DNA of 64,000 nt, taken from positions 40,945-104,944 of the forward strand of contig JAIXOU010000105.1 of NCBI GenBank assembly GCA_027486585.1. The letters run 5' to 3'. A program made the translations under genes and the position numbers. This DNA comes from Verrucomicrobiaceae bacterium. GTDB taxonomy: Bacteria; Verrucomicrobiota; Verrucomicrobiia; Verrucomicrobiales; Verrucomicrobiaceae. This document shows positions 15,627 to 24,501 of the stretch, piece by piece; the first letter of the stretch is position 1, and each line of letters starts with the position of its first letter. The notes under the pieces are model-generated. The model did no database searches and was not told the DNA's origin. It was given only the letters and a program-made list of their open reading frames with translations.

Positions 15627-16181
15627 TTAATTCAGCTCCACATCCTCTGGGACATGGGCAATGATCTGGTAAACGGGGCCCATTTCCTCGAGCACGGCTG
15701 ACCATAGGGCGGTCGGGGGGCTGGTGGTGAGGATGGTCTTTTTGGCGGGACTGATGATCCAGGAGCGGGCTTCCACTTCCTTTTCCAGTTGGCCTTCTGA
15801 CCAGCCGGAGTAGCCAACAAAACCACGCACCTCATGACCGAGGCTGAGCTCATCCAGGGCATCTGAAACGGACAGGTGAGTCCGGCAGCGCAGGGTGCTT
15901 TTTTGGCGATTCCAGTGCAGTGAGGCAAAAGCCAGCTTATCTGTGGCCACGGGACCACCGACAAAGATCGGCACATCTGCCAGAGCGCCCAGTGCTTCGT
16001 CAGGCAGCAGGTCAGACACACACTGCTCCAGCGGACGATTCAGCACATAACCAAAGGCTCCTTCTTCTGCTGAGTGGGCCGCCATGAAGATGACCGTGCG
16101 GGAGAAATTGGGGTCCCGCATTGACGGAGCGGCTAGTAGCAGACTGCCAGTGTAAAGCTTGGTGTCATTGGTATTCGACAT
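15627..16181 (-). CDS. YqgE/AlgH family protein
   Basis: 184 residues with the family pattern: TGSLLLAAPSM.DPNFSRTV near the start, GAFGYVLNRPL, the VFVGGPV-like IFVGGPVATDKL, and GFVGYSGWSEGQLEKEV. The fold is known from structures, but the biochemical role is unclear; AlgH was first linked to alginate regulation in Pseudomonas. Single gene, no evident operon. Confidence 0.93.
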   Translation of the reverse strand: MSNTNDTKLYTGSLLLAAPSMRDPNFSRTVIFMAAHSAEEGAFGYVLNRPLEQCVSDLLPDEALGALADVPIFVGGPVATDKLAFASLHWNRQKSTLRCRTHLSVSDALDELSLGHEVRGFVGYSGWSEGQLEKEVEARSWIISPAKKTILTTSPPTALWSAVLEEMGPVYQIIAHVPEDVELN

Positions 16182-16310
16182 GACTTAGCCTATAAATGGA
16201 GGGAGAAGCAGAGCCGTCAACTCTGCATCTGTTTTTGTGAATCCTAATTGGGTTCGGTGTATTTATCTGGAGTTTCGTCCGCTCACCGCTAGCATCGCCG
16301 CCCATTGATC

Positions 16311-17663
16311 ATGCCTTCTGAAACCAAATCCCCGCTCGACCGTGCCCGCCGCAAAGCCTTTTTGCGTTTGCTGCCTGTGCTTTTCATTAGCTACATGATC
16401 GCCTATGTGGATCGCGTGAACGTGGCCGTGGCAAAGCTGACGATGGTCAAAGACATGCCGGATTTCACTGACGCGGTGATCGGCTTTGGTAGCACGCTTT
16501 TTTTCATCGGTTACTTTTTATTAGAGGTGCCTGGCACGCTGATGGTCGAGCGCTGGAGCGCGCGGAAGTGGATCTGCCGCATCATGGTGACCTGGGGTTT
16601 GATGGCTGGATTGACGGCGTTTGTGACCACGCCGACGCAGTTTTACAGTGTGCGGTTTTTACTGGGTTTGGCAGAGGCGGGCTTCTTTCCAGGCGTGATT
16701 GTGTATCTGACGCATTGGTTCACTTCGCGGGATCGGGCCAAGGCGCTGTCGTATTTCCTGATCGCGACGCCGTTTGCGCAGATGCTGAGTCCGATCTCGA
16801 ATTGGCTGCTGAAGTTTGGCACGACGGAGGTTCTCAAAAACGGTGAGACTCTGGTGCATCCGCCTTTGATGGGATTGGTTGGCTGGCAATGGGTGTACAT
16901 TTTCTGGTCCATCCCCGCCATCGTGCTCGGCATCGGCGTGCTGTGGCTGCTGACCGATCATCCGCGCCAGGCGAAATGGCTGACGTCTGAGGAAAGTGAA
17001 GCCCTGGAAGCTGAGCTAGCCCGGGAACGTGAGATCAAGACCCGAGGCAAACGCATGTCTGTACTGGAGGCCTTTGCGCATCCAAAAGTGCTGCTGCTTT
17101 GCGCGGCTTATTTCTTCATCACGACATGCAGTCACAGCATGGAGCTTTTCATGCCGAGTGTGATTAAAGAATGGTATTCGCTGAGTCGAGATGAGTTCAC
17201 TTGGTTAATCGTTCTGCCGCCGCTACTGGCCTTGATGGGACAACTTCTCGGTGGGTGGAGCTCAGATCGCTTCCAAGAGCGCAGGCTGCATGCCTGTCTG
17301 CCCATCTTGATCGGTGCCATAGCGATGCTCTGCGCGCCGGCCACGATGGGAACGCTGACGCTGACCATGCTTTGCCTAATGGTCGCCTTTGCGGGCTTCA
17401 AGACTTACATGCCCGCCTTTTGGTCGCTGCCGAGTCTTTTCCTCGCTGAGGCGGCAGCCGCTGGTAGTATCGGGCTGATCAATTCGGTGGGAAATCTCGG
17501 TGGAGCTGTGGGTCCAGCCATCATTGGTAAGCTCAAGACCAGCACAGGCTCCTTCACCAGTGGTTTTTGGTTTCTCGGTGCTTCCATGCTTGTGGCTTTC
17601 CTGATCATCTTCTTTCTTGGCCTGGGTACACGGAAATCCGAAGCTGAGCGGCTAAAAAACTGA
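16311..17663 (+). CDS. MFS transporter, anion:cation symporter (ACS)-like
   Basis: About 450 residues and 12 membrane segments. Family signs are YMIAYVDRVNVAVAK in helix 1, the GFFPGVIVYLTHWF segment in helix 4, and a long charged central loop. ACS transporters import organic anions with protons. The ATG at 16311 is preferred over a TTG two codons earlier. The 5-oxoprolinase gene starts 52 bp downstream on the same strand, so pyroglutamate or a similar cyclic amide or acid is a plausible substrate (inference). Confidence 0.85.
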   Translation: MPSETKSPLDRARRKAFLRLLPVLFISYMIAYVDRVNVAVAKLTMVKDMPDFTDAVIGFGSTLFFIGYFLLEVPGTLMVERWSARKWICRIMVTWGLMAGLTAFVTTPTQFYSVRFLLGLAEAGFFPGVIVYLTHWFTSRDRAKALSYFLIATPFAQMLSPISNWLLKFGTTEVLKNGETLVHPPLMGLVGWQWVYIFWSIPAIVLGIGVLWLLTDHPRQAKWLTSEESEALEAELAREREIKTRGKRMSVLEAFAHPKVLLLCAAYFFITTCSHSMELFMPSVIKEWYSLSRDEFTWLIVLPPLLALMGQLLGGWSSDRFQERRLHACLPILIGAIAMLCAPATMGTLTLTMLCLMVAFAGFKTYMPAFWSLPSLFLAEAAAAGSIGLINSVGNLGGAVGPAIIGKLKTSTGSFTSGFWFLGASMLVAFLIIFFLGLGTRKSEAERLKN

Positions 17664-17715
17664 CGATGTAGAACGCTTCATGCTAGTCCATGAAGTCTGA
17701 TCTCATTCTTGTCGC

Positions 17716-20700
17716 ATGTCTCTCCCTCAAAAGCTCCCCCCCTGGCGCATTGCTGCTGATACGGGCGGCACGTTTACGGATTGTCATGCGCTAGACCCTC
17801 AAGGCGGCGAGAGCCGTTGCAAGGTGCTTTCCACAGGGCATTTGCGCGCGAGTTTGGTCAGTCGCATGGGTTTTCTGGCCCGTGTTGCTGGACTGCCTCC
17901 GCTTCCAGAAGGCTTTTTAGTCGGCTTCAAAGTGCAAGCCGTCGGAGATGATCAGACGTTCACGATTGCCGATTGGCAAAGTGATAGTTCAGAAATCACG
18001 CTCAGTGATAAACCTCCAGCCTCATGGCAATCCGGCATGCTGCTAGAACTTAGCACCGGAGAAGAAGCGCCTGTGCTGGCCGCACGCGTGCTGACGAACA
18101 CACCTCCCGGTCACGCTTTCCCGCCGCTGAGTCTGCGTCTAGCGACCACGCGTGCGACCAATGCGCTGCTAGAACAAAAGGGCGGACGCCTGGCTCTGTT
18201 TATTACGCGCGGTTTTGGGGATCTACTTCAGATCGGGGATCAAAGAAGGAGCGATCTTTTTGCGCTTCAGCATGAACCGAGGACGATTTTTCATGAGCAA
18301 GTCTGTGAAGTGGTCGAGCGTGTTAGCGTGCAGGGTCAGGTCGTCGAAGCCTTGGATGAGGTTGCTTTACGGGCTGCAGCTCAGCGCTGTCTTGACCTGG
18401 GGATTCAAACGGCGGCGGTCTCTTTGCTGCATGCCTATGCGCATCCTCAGCATGAGCAGCGGGTCGGTGTGCTTCTGCGGCAGGCCGGGTTTAAGCACAT
18501 CACCCTGTCTCATGAGACGGCTGCCTTTGCCAAGCTTCTGCCGCGCACTCAAAGCACTGTGGCGGATGCTTATTTGCATGGACCTGTGCGGGCTTTTTTA
18601 GATGCGATCCATCAAGTCACGCCGGACATGCTGGTGATGACGAGTGCGGGTGGATTGAAGACAGCGGAAGAAATCCGGCCCAAAGACATGCTGCTGAGTG
18701 GCCCTGCAGGTGGTGCCATCGGTGCAGCGAATGCAGCGCGCCGATTAGGCATTCAAAAGATCATCACCTTTGACATGGGTGGCACCAGCACAGATGTGGC
18801 TCGGATCGATTCGCGCCCAGGTTATCGCTTCACCCAAGAGGTGGCTGGCATGAGGCTCCTAGCGCCCTGCATTGACATCGAGACCGTGGCAGCAGGTGGT
18901 GGGTCCATCTGTCAGTGGACACATCATGGGCTGGCGGTCGGGCCTGAAAGTGCAGGCTCCAGTCCAGGCCCTGCCTGCTATGGCAAAGGCGGACCGCTGA
19001 CAATCACCGACGTGAATTTACTTCTGGGCCGATTTGATCCAGCTCGTGCGCCGATTCCGCTGGATCTAGCGGCCGCTCAGAGACGGCTTAGTGAGCTGCA
19101 TCAGCAGACGGATGGCAGGCTGAGCGAGCCTGAGCTATTGCAGTCTCTATTGCGACTGGCCATTGAGCATATGACGGATGCCATACGCCGGATTTCCATC
19201 GGTGAAGGTTATGATCCTACAGAACATGCACTTTTAGCCTTTGGTGGGGCAGGTCCTCAACATGCCTGTGCCGTGGCTGCGCAGCTCGGCATCAAAACGA
19301 TCTTGGTGCCGGAACATGCCGGCATCTTGAGTGCGGTCGGATTGCAGGAGGCTGTGCCGGAGGAGATCCATGAAACGGAAGTCAGAATGCCCCTGATGCA
19401 GGCTCTGGAAGCTTGGCCAATCGCGGATGAAGCTCCCAGCTTAAAACAACGCATTCAAATCGCTGAACTCCGTCTGATGGGGCAGGATGCACCGATACAG
19501 GTGGAGTTTCAGCAGCCTGCGGATCTGCCCGCTGCTTACCAAAAAGCTTATCAGCGTCTCTTTGGTTATCCGCCACCTGCCAATCGCCAGATTGAGCTTG
19601 TAAGCGTTCGAGTGATTCTTCGCGAAGCTGAGGAGATCATGGAGCAGTCAGCTCTCGTTGTTGAAAAGTTAGAACCGCCACCCGGTCTGATTCAAGATGC
19701 CTTTAGCACCATCGTGATCGAGCCCGGCTGGCAAGTGGAGCGTGTGATCGGTTTTGGTCATGTCCTACGGCAGCAGCAGGCAATGCAGAAAGGCAGTCAT
19801 CTAGAGCGGGATCTCGTTCGTCATCGCTTTCACTCCATCGTCACGGACATGGGGGCTTTATTGTGCCGCACGGCTATTTCCACGAACATCCGTGAGCGTT
19901 TGGATTTTTCCTGCGCCTTGCTTGATCCCGCAGGGCGTCTGATTTCCAGCGCGCCACATATCCCAGTTCATCTCGGCGCACTCGGCGTTTGCGTGCGTGA
20001 AGTCGCGGCGGCTGTGAGCCTGCAACCGGGAGATACGATCATCACCAATCATCCTGCTTTTGGCGGATCCCATCTGCCTGATGTCACCCTCATCACGCCT
20101 GTGCATGATCAGCATGGCGCACTGCTGGGCTACATCGCCAATCGAGCCCATCATGCCGAGATCGGCGGCATCACGCCGGGGTCCATGCCAGCCAATGCCA
20201 CCCGCTTGATTCAGGAGGGCGTCGTCATCTCGCCGCGACACTTGATTCGCGCTGGAGAGTCCTGTTTTGATGAAATCAGTCAGCTGCTCACCCGTAGCCT
20301 GTACCCAACACGCAATCTGGCAGACAACTTGGCAGATCTGCATGCACAGCTGGCGGCGAATGCCCATGGCGCAGCTCGTTTGATCGAGCTGGCTGGTGAG
20401 CAGCCTGAGGCTCTGCGCCGGATCATGGCAGAAATCATCGCGCACTCGGCTGGTGTGATGCGCCAGCAGATTCAGCATTTGCCAGAGACTTTTTGGGCTG
20501 AGGAAAGGCTTGATGACGGCAGTGTCATCACGGCTGCCTTGAGACGTGAGGACGATCGACTTATCATCGACTTCACCGGCACCTCGGCTGTGCATCCACA
20601 GAATCTGAATGCCACGCAGGCCATTGTGCGTAGCGCCGTGCTTTATGTGATGCGGCTGATGCTTCAGCAGGATCTGCCGCTGAATGAAGGCCTGTTAGAG

Positions 20701-21330
20701 CCGGTGCAGATCATTTGCCCAAACTCCTTTTTGAATCCGACTTTCACGGGAGATGCTGCGCAAGATCCCGCCGTCGTCGGTGGCAATGTCGAGGTCAGTC
20801 AAAGGCTCGTGGATACTCTGATCAAAGCGCTGGGACTTCAGTCATGCAGTCAGGGTACCATGAATAACTTCCTTTTTGGTGGTGCCGGTTTTGGGTATTA
20901 CGAGACCATCGCTGGCGGCGCAGGTGCTGGCCCAGGTTATCACGGTGCCTCCGCTATGCACACGCACATGACCAATACGGCAATCACAGATCCTGAAATC
21001 ATTGAGCAGCGTTACCCAGTGCGTCTGCATCAATTTGCCATTCGCCGAGGATCTGGAGGAGATGGCAAGTGGCAGGGTGGTGACGGAGTCATTCGCGAGT
21101 TTGAGTTCCTGGAGCCACTGACCGTCAGCCTGCTCACCCAACATCGGCATGAGGCCCCATTTGGTCTTGATGGGGCCTCTCCAGGCAGCCCTGGAAAACA
21201 ATGCCTGCTGCGTGGCGGCAGCGTAACCGCATTGCCCGGGTGCACCAGCTTCCTTGTCGAGGCACAGGATCGAGTCCTCATCGAGACTCCTGGAGGTGGT
21301 GGCTATGCTCGTGCGTGTGCGGGAGTCTGA
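17716..21330 (+). CDS. Fused hydantoinase A/B protein, 5-oxoprolinase type
   Basis: 1204 residues. The HyuA half starts with ADTGGTFTDCHA (nucleotide-binding), with DMGGTSTDVARI near 355 and AFGGAGPQHACAVA near 510. The HyuB half starts near residue 700 (RHRFHSIVTDMGALLCRTA) and includes NHPAFGGSHLPDVTLITPV and GGGGY near the end. ATP-dependent 5-oxoprolinases open 5-oxoproline to glutamate; bacterial N-methylhydantoinases and acetophenone carboxylases use separate subunits. The single-chain fusion and length match eukaryote-like 5-oxoprolinase. Confidence 0.9.
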   Translation: MSLPQKLPPWRIAADTGGTFTDCHALDPQGGESRCKVLSTGHLRASLVSRMGFLARVAGLPPLPEGFLVGFKVQAVGDDQTFTIADWQSDSSEITLSDKPPASWQSGMLLELSTGEEAPVLAARVLTNTPPGHAFPPLSLRLATTRATNALLEQKGGRLALFITRGFGDLLQIGDQRRSDLFALQHEPRTIFHEQVCEVVERVSVQGQVVEALDEVALRAAAQRCLDLGIQTAAVSLLHAYAHPQHEQRVGVLLRQAGFKHITLSHETAAFAKLLPRTQSTVADAYLHGPVRAFLDAIHQVTPDMLVMTSAGGLKTAEEIRPKDMLLSGPAGGAIGAANAARRLGIQKIITFDMGGTSTDVARIDSRPGYRFTQEVAGMRLLAPCIDIETVAAGGGSICQWTHHGLAVGPESAGSSPGPACYGKGGPLTITDVNLLLGRFDPARAPIPLDLAAAQRRLSELHQQTDGRLSEPELLQSLLRLAIEHMTDAIRRISIGEGYDPTEHALLAFGGAGPQHACAVAAQLGIKTILVPEHAGILSAVGLQEAVPEEIHETEVRMPLMQALEAWPIADEAPSLKQRIQIAELRLMGQDAPIQVEFQQPADLPAAYQKAYQRLFGYPPPANRQIELVSVRVILREAEEIMEQSALVVEKLEPPPGLIQDAFSTIVIEPGWQVERVIGFGHVLRQQQAMQKGSHLERDLVRHRFHSIVTDMGALLCRTAISTNIRERLDFSCALLDPAGRLISSAPHIPVHLGALGVCVREVAAAVSLQPGDTIITNHPAFGGSHLPDVTLITPVHDQHGALLGYIANRAHHAEIGGITPGSMPANATRLIQEGVVISPRHLIRAGESCFDEISQLLTRSLYPTRNLADNLADLHAQLAANAHGAARLIELAGEQPEALRRIMAEIIAHSAGVMRQQIQHLPETFWAEERLDDGSVITAALRREDDRLIIDFTGTSAVHPQNLNATQAIVRSAVLYVMRLMLQQDLPLNEGLLEPVQIICPNSFLNPTFTGDAAQDPAVVGGNVEVSQRLVDTLIKALGLQSCSQGTMNNFLFGGAGFGYYETIAGGAGAGPGYHGASAMHTHMTNTAITDPEIIEQRYPVRLHQFAIRRGSGGDGKWQGGDGVIREFEFLEPLTVSLLTQHRHEAPFGLDGASPGSPGKQCLLRGGSVTALPGCTSFLVEAQDRVLIETPGGGGYARACAGV

Positions 21331-21354
21331 CTCAAATATACTTCGACCCCGCCA

Positions 21355-22116
21355 TCACATGCTTTTAAAACGTGACTGAAAAGAGGCACTGACAGGCAGG
21401 GATTCTGAAGACCCACGCAACTTGGCATGGAAATGTCCCAGCGCGTCTTTTTGCACCCGCTCAATGACACTCGCACGGACAATGAAGCTGCGGTGGATTT
21501 GCCAAAAGGTTTCAGGATCTAGCTGGGAAATGAGATCCTTCAGTGGCGTGCGGATGACGGCTTCATCCGTGGGTGTGACGACGCGCACATATTTGTCCTG
21601 AGCTTGAAAGAAGAGCACGTCGTCAATGGGGAACATCTTGACGGTATCGCCAAGACTGGCGGTGACCCACTTGAGATGTGCTTTGATCTGATTGCTTCGC
21701 AGTCGGATATCCAAAGCTTCAAGCAACTGACTGAGATTAGCTTCCGGTGGCTGAGAAAGACGTTTTTGCACACGGGCGATGGTTTGCTGAAGGCGTTCTG
21801 GCGTCACGGGTTTCAGCAGGTAATCTGCCGCGCCTGCGTCAAAGGCAGCCACGGCATACTCATCGTAGGCGGTGACGAAGACGATGTGAGCGCCAGCTTC
21901 AGCAGCGGCACGGGCGACTTCGATACCGCTGAGACCTGGCATGCGAATGTCGAGAAAGACGATCTGAGGCTGCTTTTCCTGCAGGGCTTCCAGTGCTGAC
22001 AGTCCATCCTCACATTCAGCCACAAGCTGGAGCTGCGGCCACTGCTCATGCAGTAAGCGGCAGAGGCTGACGCGCTGAGCGGGCTCGTCTTCGGCGATCA
22101 GGGCTGTAGGATTCAT
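21355..22116 (-). CDS. LytTR-family response regulator
   Basis: 253 residues. The receiver domain has the phosphoacceptor Asp in IVFLDIRMPGLSGIEVA, with acidic residues near the start (AEDEP) and the Lys in LLKPVTPERL. The C-terminal LytTR DNA-binding domain shows VLFFQAQDKYVRVVT, RTPLKDL and FWQIHRSFIVR. The gene overlaps the kinase gene by 4 bp (ATGA), so the two are one operon. Such pairs often control cell-surface or transport genes; the target here is unknown. Confidence 0.95.
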   Translation of the reverse strand: MNPTALIAEDEPAQRVSLCRLLHEQWPQLQLVAECEDGLSALEALQEKQPQIVFLDIRMPGLSGIEVARAAAEAGAHIVFVTAYDEYAVAAFDAGAADYLLKPVTPERLQQTIARVQKRLSQPPEANLSQLLEALDIRLRSNQIKAHLKWVTASLGDTVKMFPIDDVLFFQAQDKYVRVVTPTDEAVIRTPLKDLISQLDPETFWQIHRSFIVRASVIERVQKDALGHFHAKLRGSSESLPVSASFQSRFKSM

Positions 22117-23285
22117 GCGGGCACAGGAAGAGTGATTTCTGACATGGTGCCGCCTTCTGGGCGACTCACAACAGTGAGCCGAGCGCGGCTCTGATATCGA
22201 AGCAGCAATTGCTCACGAATATTCGCCAAACCAACTCCGCTTTGCAGCCCATCTCGTAAGCCCACTCCATCATCCAGCACTGCGGCGCTCAATTCTTGGC
22301 CATGGCTCTGAGCGCGGATGATGAGGGTGCTTGGGCCAGGCTTTGGCTCTATGCCATGCTTGATGGCATTTTCTACCAAGGAAAGCAGCATGAGCGGGGG
22401 GAAGTCGATGCTGTGGAGTTCCTCTGGTACATGCATTTCAAACTGCAATCGGTCCCCCATGCGCGCCTGCATCACGGCAAGGTAGCTGCCACAGATCTCA
22501 AGCTGCTGGCCAAGGGTGTGGGCTCCGCCTTCACGCATTTTGGGCAGTGTTGCGCGGAGGTGATCTGCCAGAGCATCCAGCACTTTTTCAGCCTGTACGC
22601 TGTCTTCGCGGATCAGTGGGCGGATGGCCGCAAGGGTGTTAAAAAGAAAATGCGGCTCGATCTGCGCCTGCAGCACACTGAGCTGCATGTCAGACTGAAG
22701 CGCATGACGTGCCCACCAGCGGCGGCGTTCGGAAAAGTAACCCAAGCAGGCCAAACCACCTCCGCAGCCAAAGTAGATGAACAGAGCGCCGAGCTTGGCG
22801 AGTTGCAGCGTGGCTTCTTCCAGCTGGCTAATCTTTCGTTCGGCGGCAGGCACGGGCTTTTCTGCTAGCTCAGTTTCGATGTGACTGGAGGCCCAAGCGT
22901 CTGAAAATAGGGCAAAGATAATGCCAAGGACGACAGCTCCGACAATGGCTAAGCCCTCGCGTTTCATGCCGCGATGCCGCACCCAGGAGGCCAGCGATGG
23001 GCCGCCATTGAGCATGAGTAAAAAGCCCGCGATGAAGTAACCCGTTGTGGCGAGATTGTTCATCAATGGTGTCTTGATCACGACATGAGTAATGAATGAG
23101 AGCATCCCATACAGCACGACGGCAATGCCAGTGGTCCAGAAGCGCCCCTTCAGCCAGGGCATGCTGAAGACGGGATACTTCCGGTAGCGAAAAGGGCCCC
23201 AAGTCATGCCGACAATGAGGTCGGCCGGCAGTGGTTCGTTTAGCGAGGGCTTCATAGTTTGAGGATGAATTGTTCCAGAGTCCAT
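22113..23285 (-). CDS. LytS/YehU-type sensor histidine kinase
   Basis: 390 residues. About four membrane segments in the first half form the sensor. The phospho-His is in QIEPHFLFNTLAAI, typical of the His_kinase family. ATP-binding boxes are visible: LVENAIKHGIEP (N), DDGVGL (G1) and GVGLANIREQL (G2). It phosphorylates the LytTR regulator encoded immediately downstream. Confidence 0.94.
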   Translation of the reverse strand: MDSGTIHPQTMKPSLNEPLPADLIVGMTWGPFRYRKYPVFSMPWLKGRFWTTGIAVVLYGMLSFITHVVIKTPLMNNLATTGYFIAGFLLMLNGGPSLASWVRHRGMKREGLAIVGAVVLGIIFALFSDAWASSHIETELAEKPVPAAERKISQLEEATLQLAKLGALFIYFGCGGGLACLGYFSERRRWWARHALQSDMQLSVLQAQIEPHFLFNTLAAIRPLIREDSVQAEKVLDALADHLRATLPKMREGGAHTLGQQLEICGSYLAVMQARMGDRLQFEMHVPEELHSIDFPPLMLLSLVENAIKHGIEPKPGPSTLIIRAQSHGQELSAAVLDDGVGLRDGLQSGVGLANIREQLLLRYQSRARLTVVSRPEGGTMSEITLPVPA

Positions 23286-23292
23286 TGTCAGT

Positions 23293-24306
23293 CTATTTCA
23301 CCGTAAAGATCTTTTCAGGAGCTAAGGCGTCATTGTTGATGAGGACGACGACGAGCCGATTCGAATCCGGTCTAGCAGAAATCCAGGATCGGTAGCCGCC
23401 TGTGCCGCCATTGTGCCAATAGCCATTGGTGCCGCCGACATTTAGAATTTGCAGGCAGAGACCGACATTGCCTAGGTCTCTCGGCTTTTCGATCTGTTCA
23501 ATGAGGCTTTTTAAAGGTGAGTCAGCTGGCTTTGAGAGCGCCTGCGCCAAGATCATCAAGTCAGTCGCTGTCGAGTAAAGTGCCCCGCAGCCTGCAAGAG
23601 CCTTGAAGTTCCAGTTCTTAGTTTTTGCAGTGCCTGCGTAGGGTGAAACCAAGCGCCGCTTTTGTTCGGTATCCAGAGTGATTCGCGTATCTTTCATGCC
23701 CAGGGGTTGGGCGATGTGTTCAAGCACGAGTTGCTCCCAGGTTTTGTCCTGTAAACGTGCTAACACATCGCCCAGCAGACCGACGCCAAGGTTTGAGTAT
23801 TCAGAGGTAAATGGGGCCGCATGTGGCAGCGTAGCTTTTGATAAAAAGGCATCTAAAAGCCGACGGTCATAATGGGCATAGGGATCATCAGGATTAGCTG
23901 CGGCAAGTAAATTATCAGGCAGACGTGGCAGGCCGCTCGTGTGAGTCGCCAATTGCTCCAGCGTGATCGAGGCCACGTGTTCACTGGCAAAGCGCTGCTT
24001 CTTTCCCATGACCTCTTGCAGGGTGCTATCGAGCCTGACCTTGCCCGCCTGCACGGCCTGCGCCAGAAGCAACCCGGTGAAGACTTTGGAGATGGAGCCA
24101 ATCTCAAAGAGGATCTTTTCCGGTGGTATCTCTTTCGTGTCGGCCCGGCCTGCTAGGCTATAAATGGGTGCCTGATCACCATTTTTCTCAGCCGTAACGA
24201 TGCAGCCTTTTGGCAGCTTCTCAGCCGAGATGCGGGCCTGTTCCACCAGCGTGAGTGGCTCAGCCGTGAGTGAACTGGCGACGAGTAAGTAGAGGAGTGG
24301 TTTCAT
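23293..24306 (-). CDS. Secreted serine hydrolase, class C beta-lactamase/esterase fold
   Basis: Signal peptide KPLLYLLVASSLTAEP (start ATG 24306, preferred over 24348). The catalytic Ser and Lys are in SISK, the Tyr in EYSNLG, and the third motif HNGGTGG replaces the KTG box with HNG. These fit the beta-lactamase-related family that includes esterases and D-aminopeptidases. A true antibiotic-hydrolysing role is not indicated. It lies 7 bp after the kinase start on the same strand, so it may be transcribed with the two-component pair. Confidence 0.88.
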   Translation of the reverse strand: MKPLLYLLVASSLTAEPLTLVEQARISAEKLPKGCIVTAEKNGDQAPIYSLAGRADTKEIPPEKILFEIGSISKVFTGLLLAQAVQAGKVRLDSTLQEVMGKKQRFASEHVASITLEQLATHTSGLPRLPDNLLAAANPDDPYAHYDRRLLDAFLSKATLPHAAPFTSEYSNLGVGLLGDVLARLQDKTWEQLVLEHIAQPLGMKDTRITLDTEQKRRLVSPYAGTAKTKNWNFKALAGCGALYSTATDLMILAQALSKPADSPLKSLIEQIEKPRDLGNVGLCLQILNVGGTNGYWHNGGTGGYRSWISARPDSNRLVVVLINNDALAPEKIFTVK

Positions 24307-24501
24307 GGGATGGGTGCTGTCTGAGCACATTTCAATGATGGCAGTCAAGGCTATGCTTTGCTGCTGAATGTGACGAAGCCGCCGCTTTCGCTGACAGACG
24401 GCTGGATTTAAGGAGGGAAAGGCGTCTTCTCATGGCCAATTCTGTTCCGCACTTGTGGCTTGTGTGAATCTGGCAATGATCAGCGTACCCTTTAGCCCAC
24501 C

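Noticed and set aside
23293..24306. Antibiotic resistance through a beta-lactamase
   Set aside because: The fold is class C-like, but many secreted relatives are esterases or peptidases. The KTG box is replaced by HNG, and no AmpR-type regulator is present.
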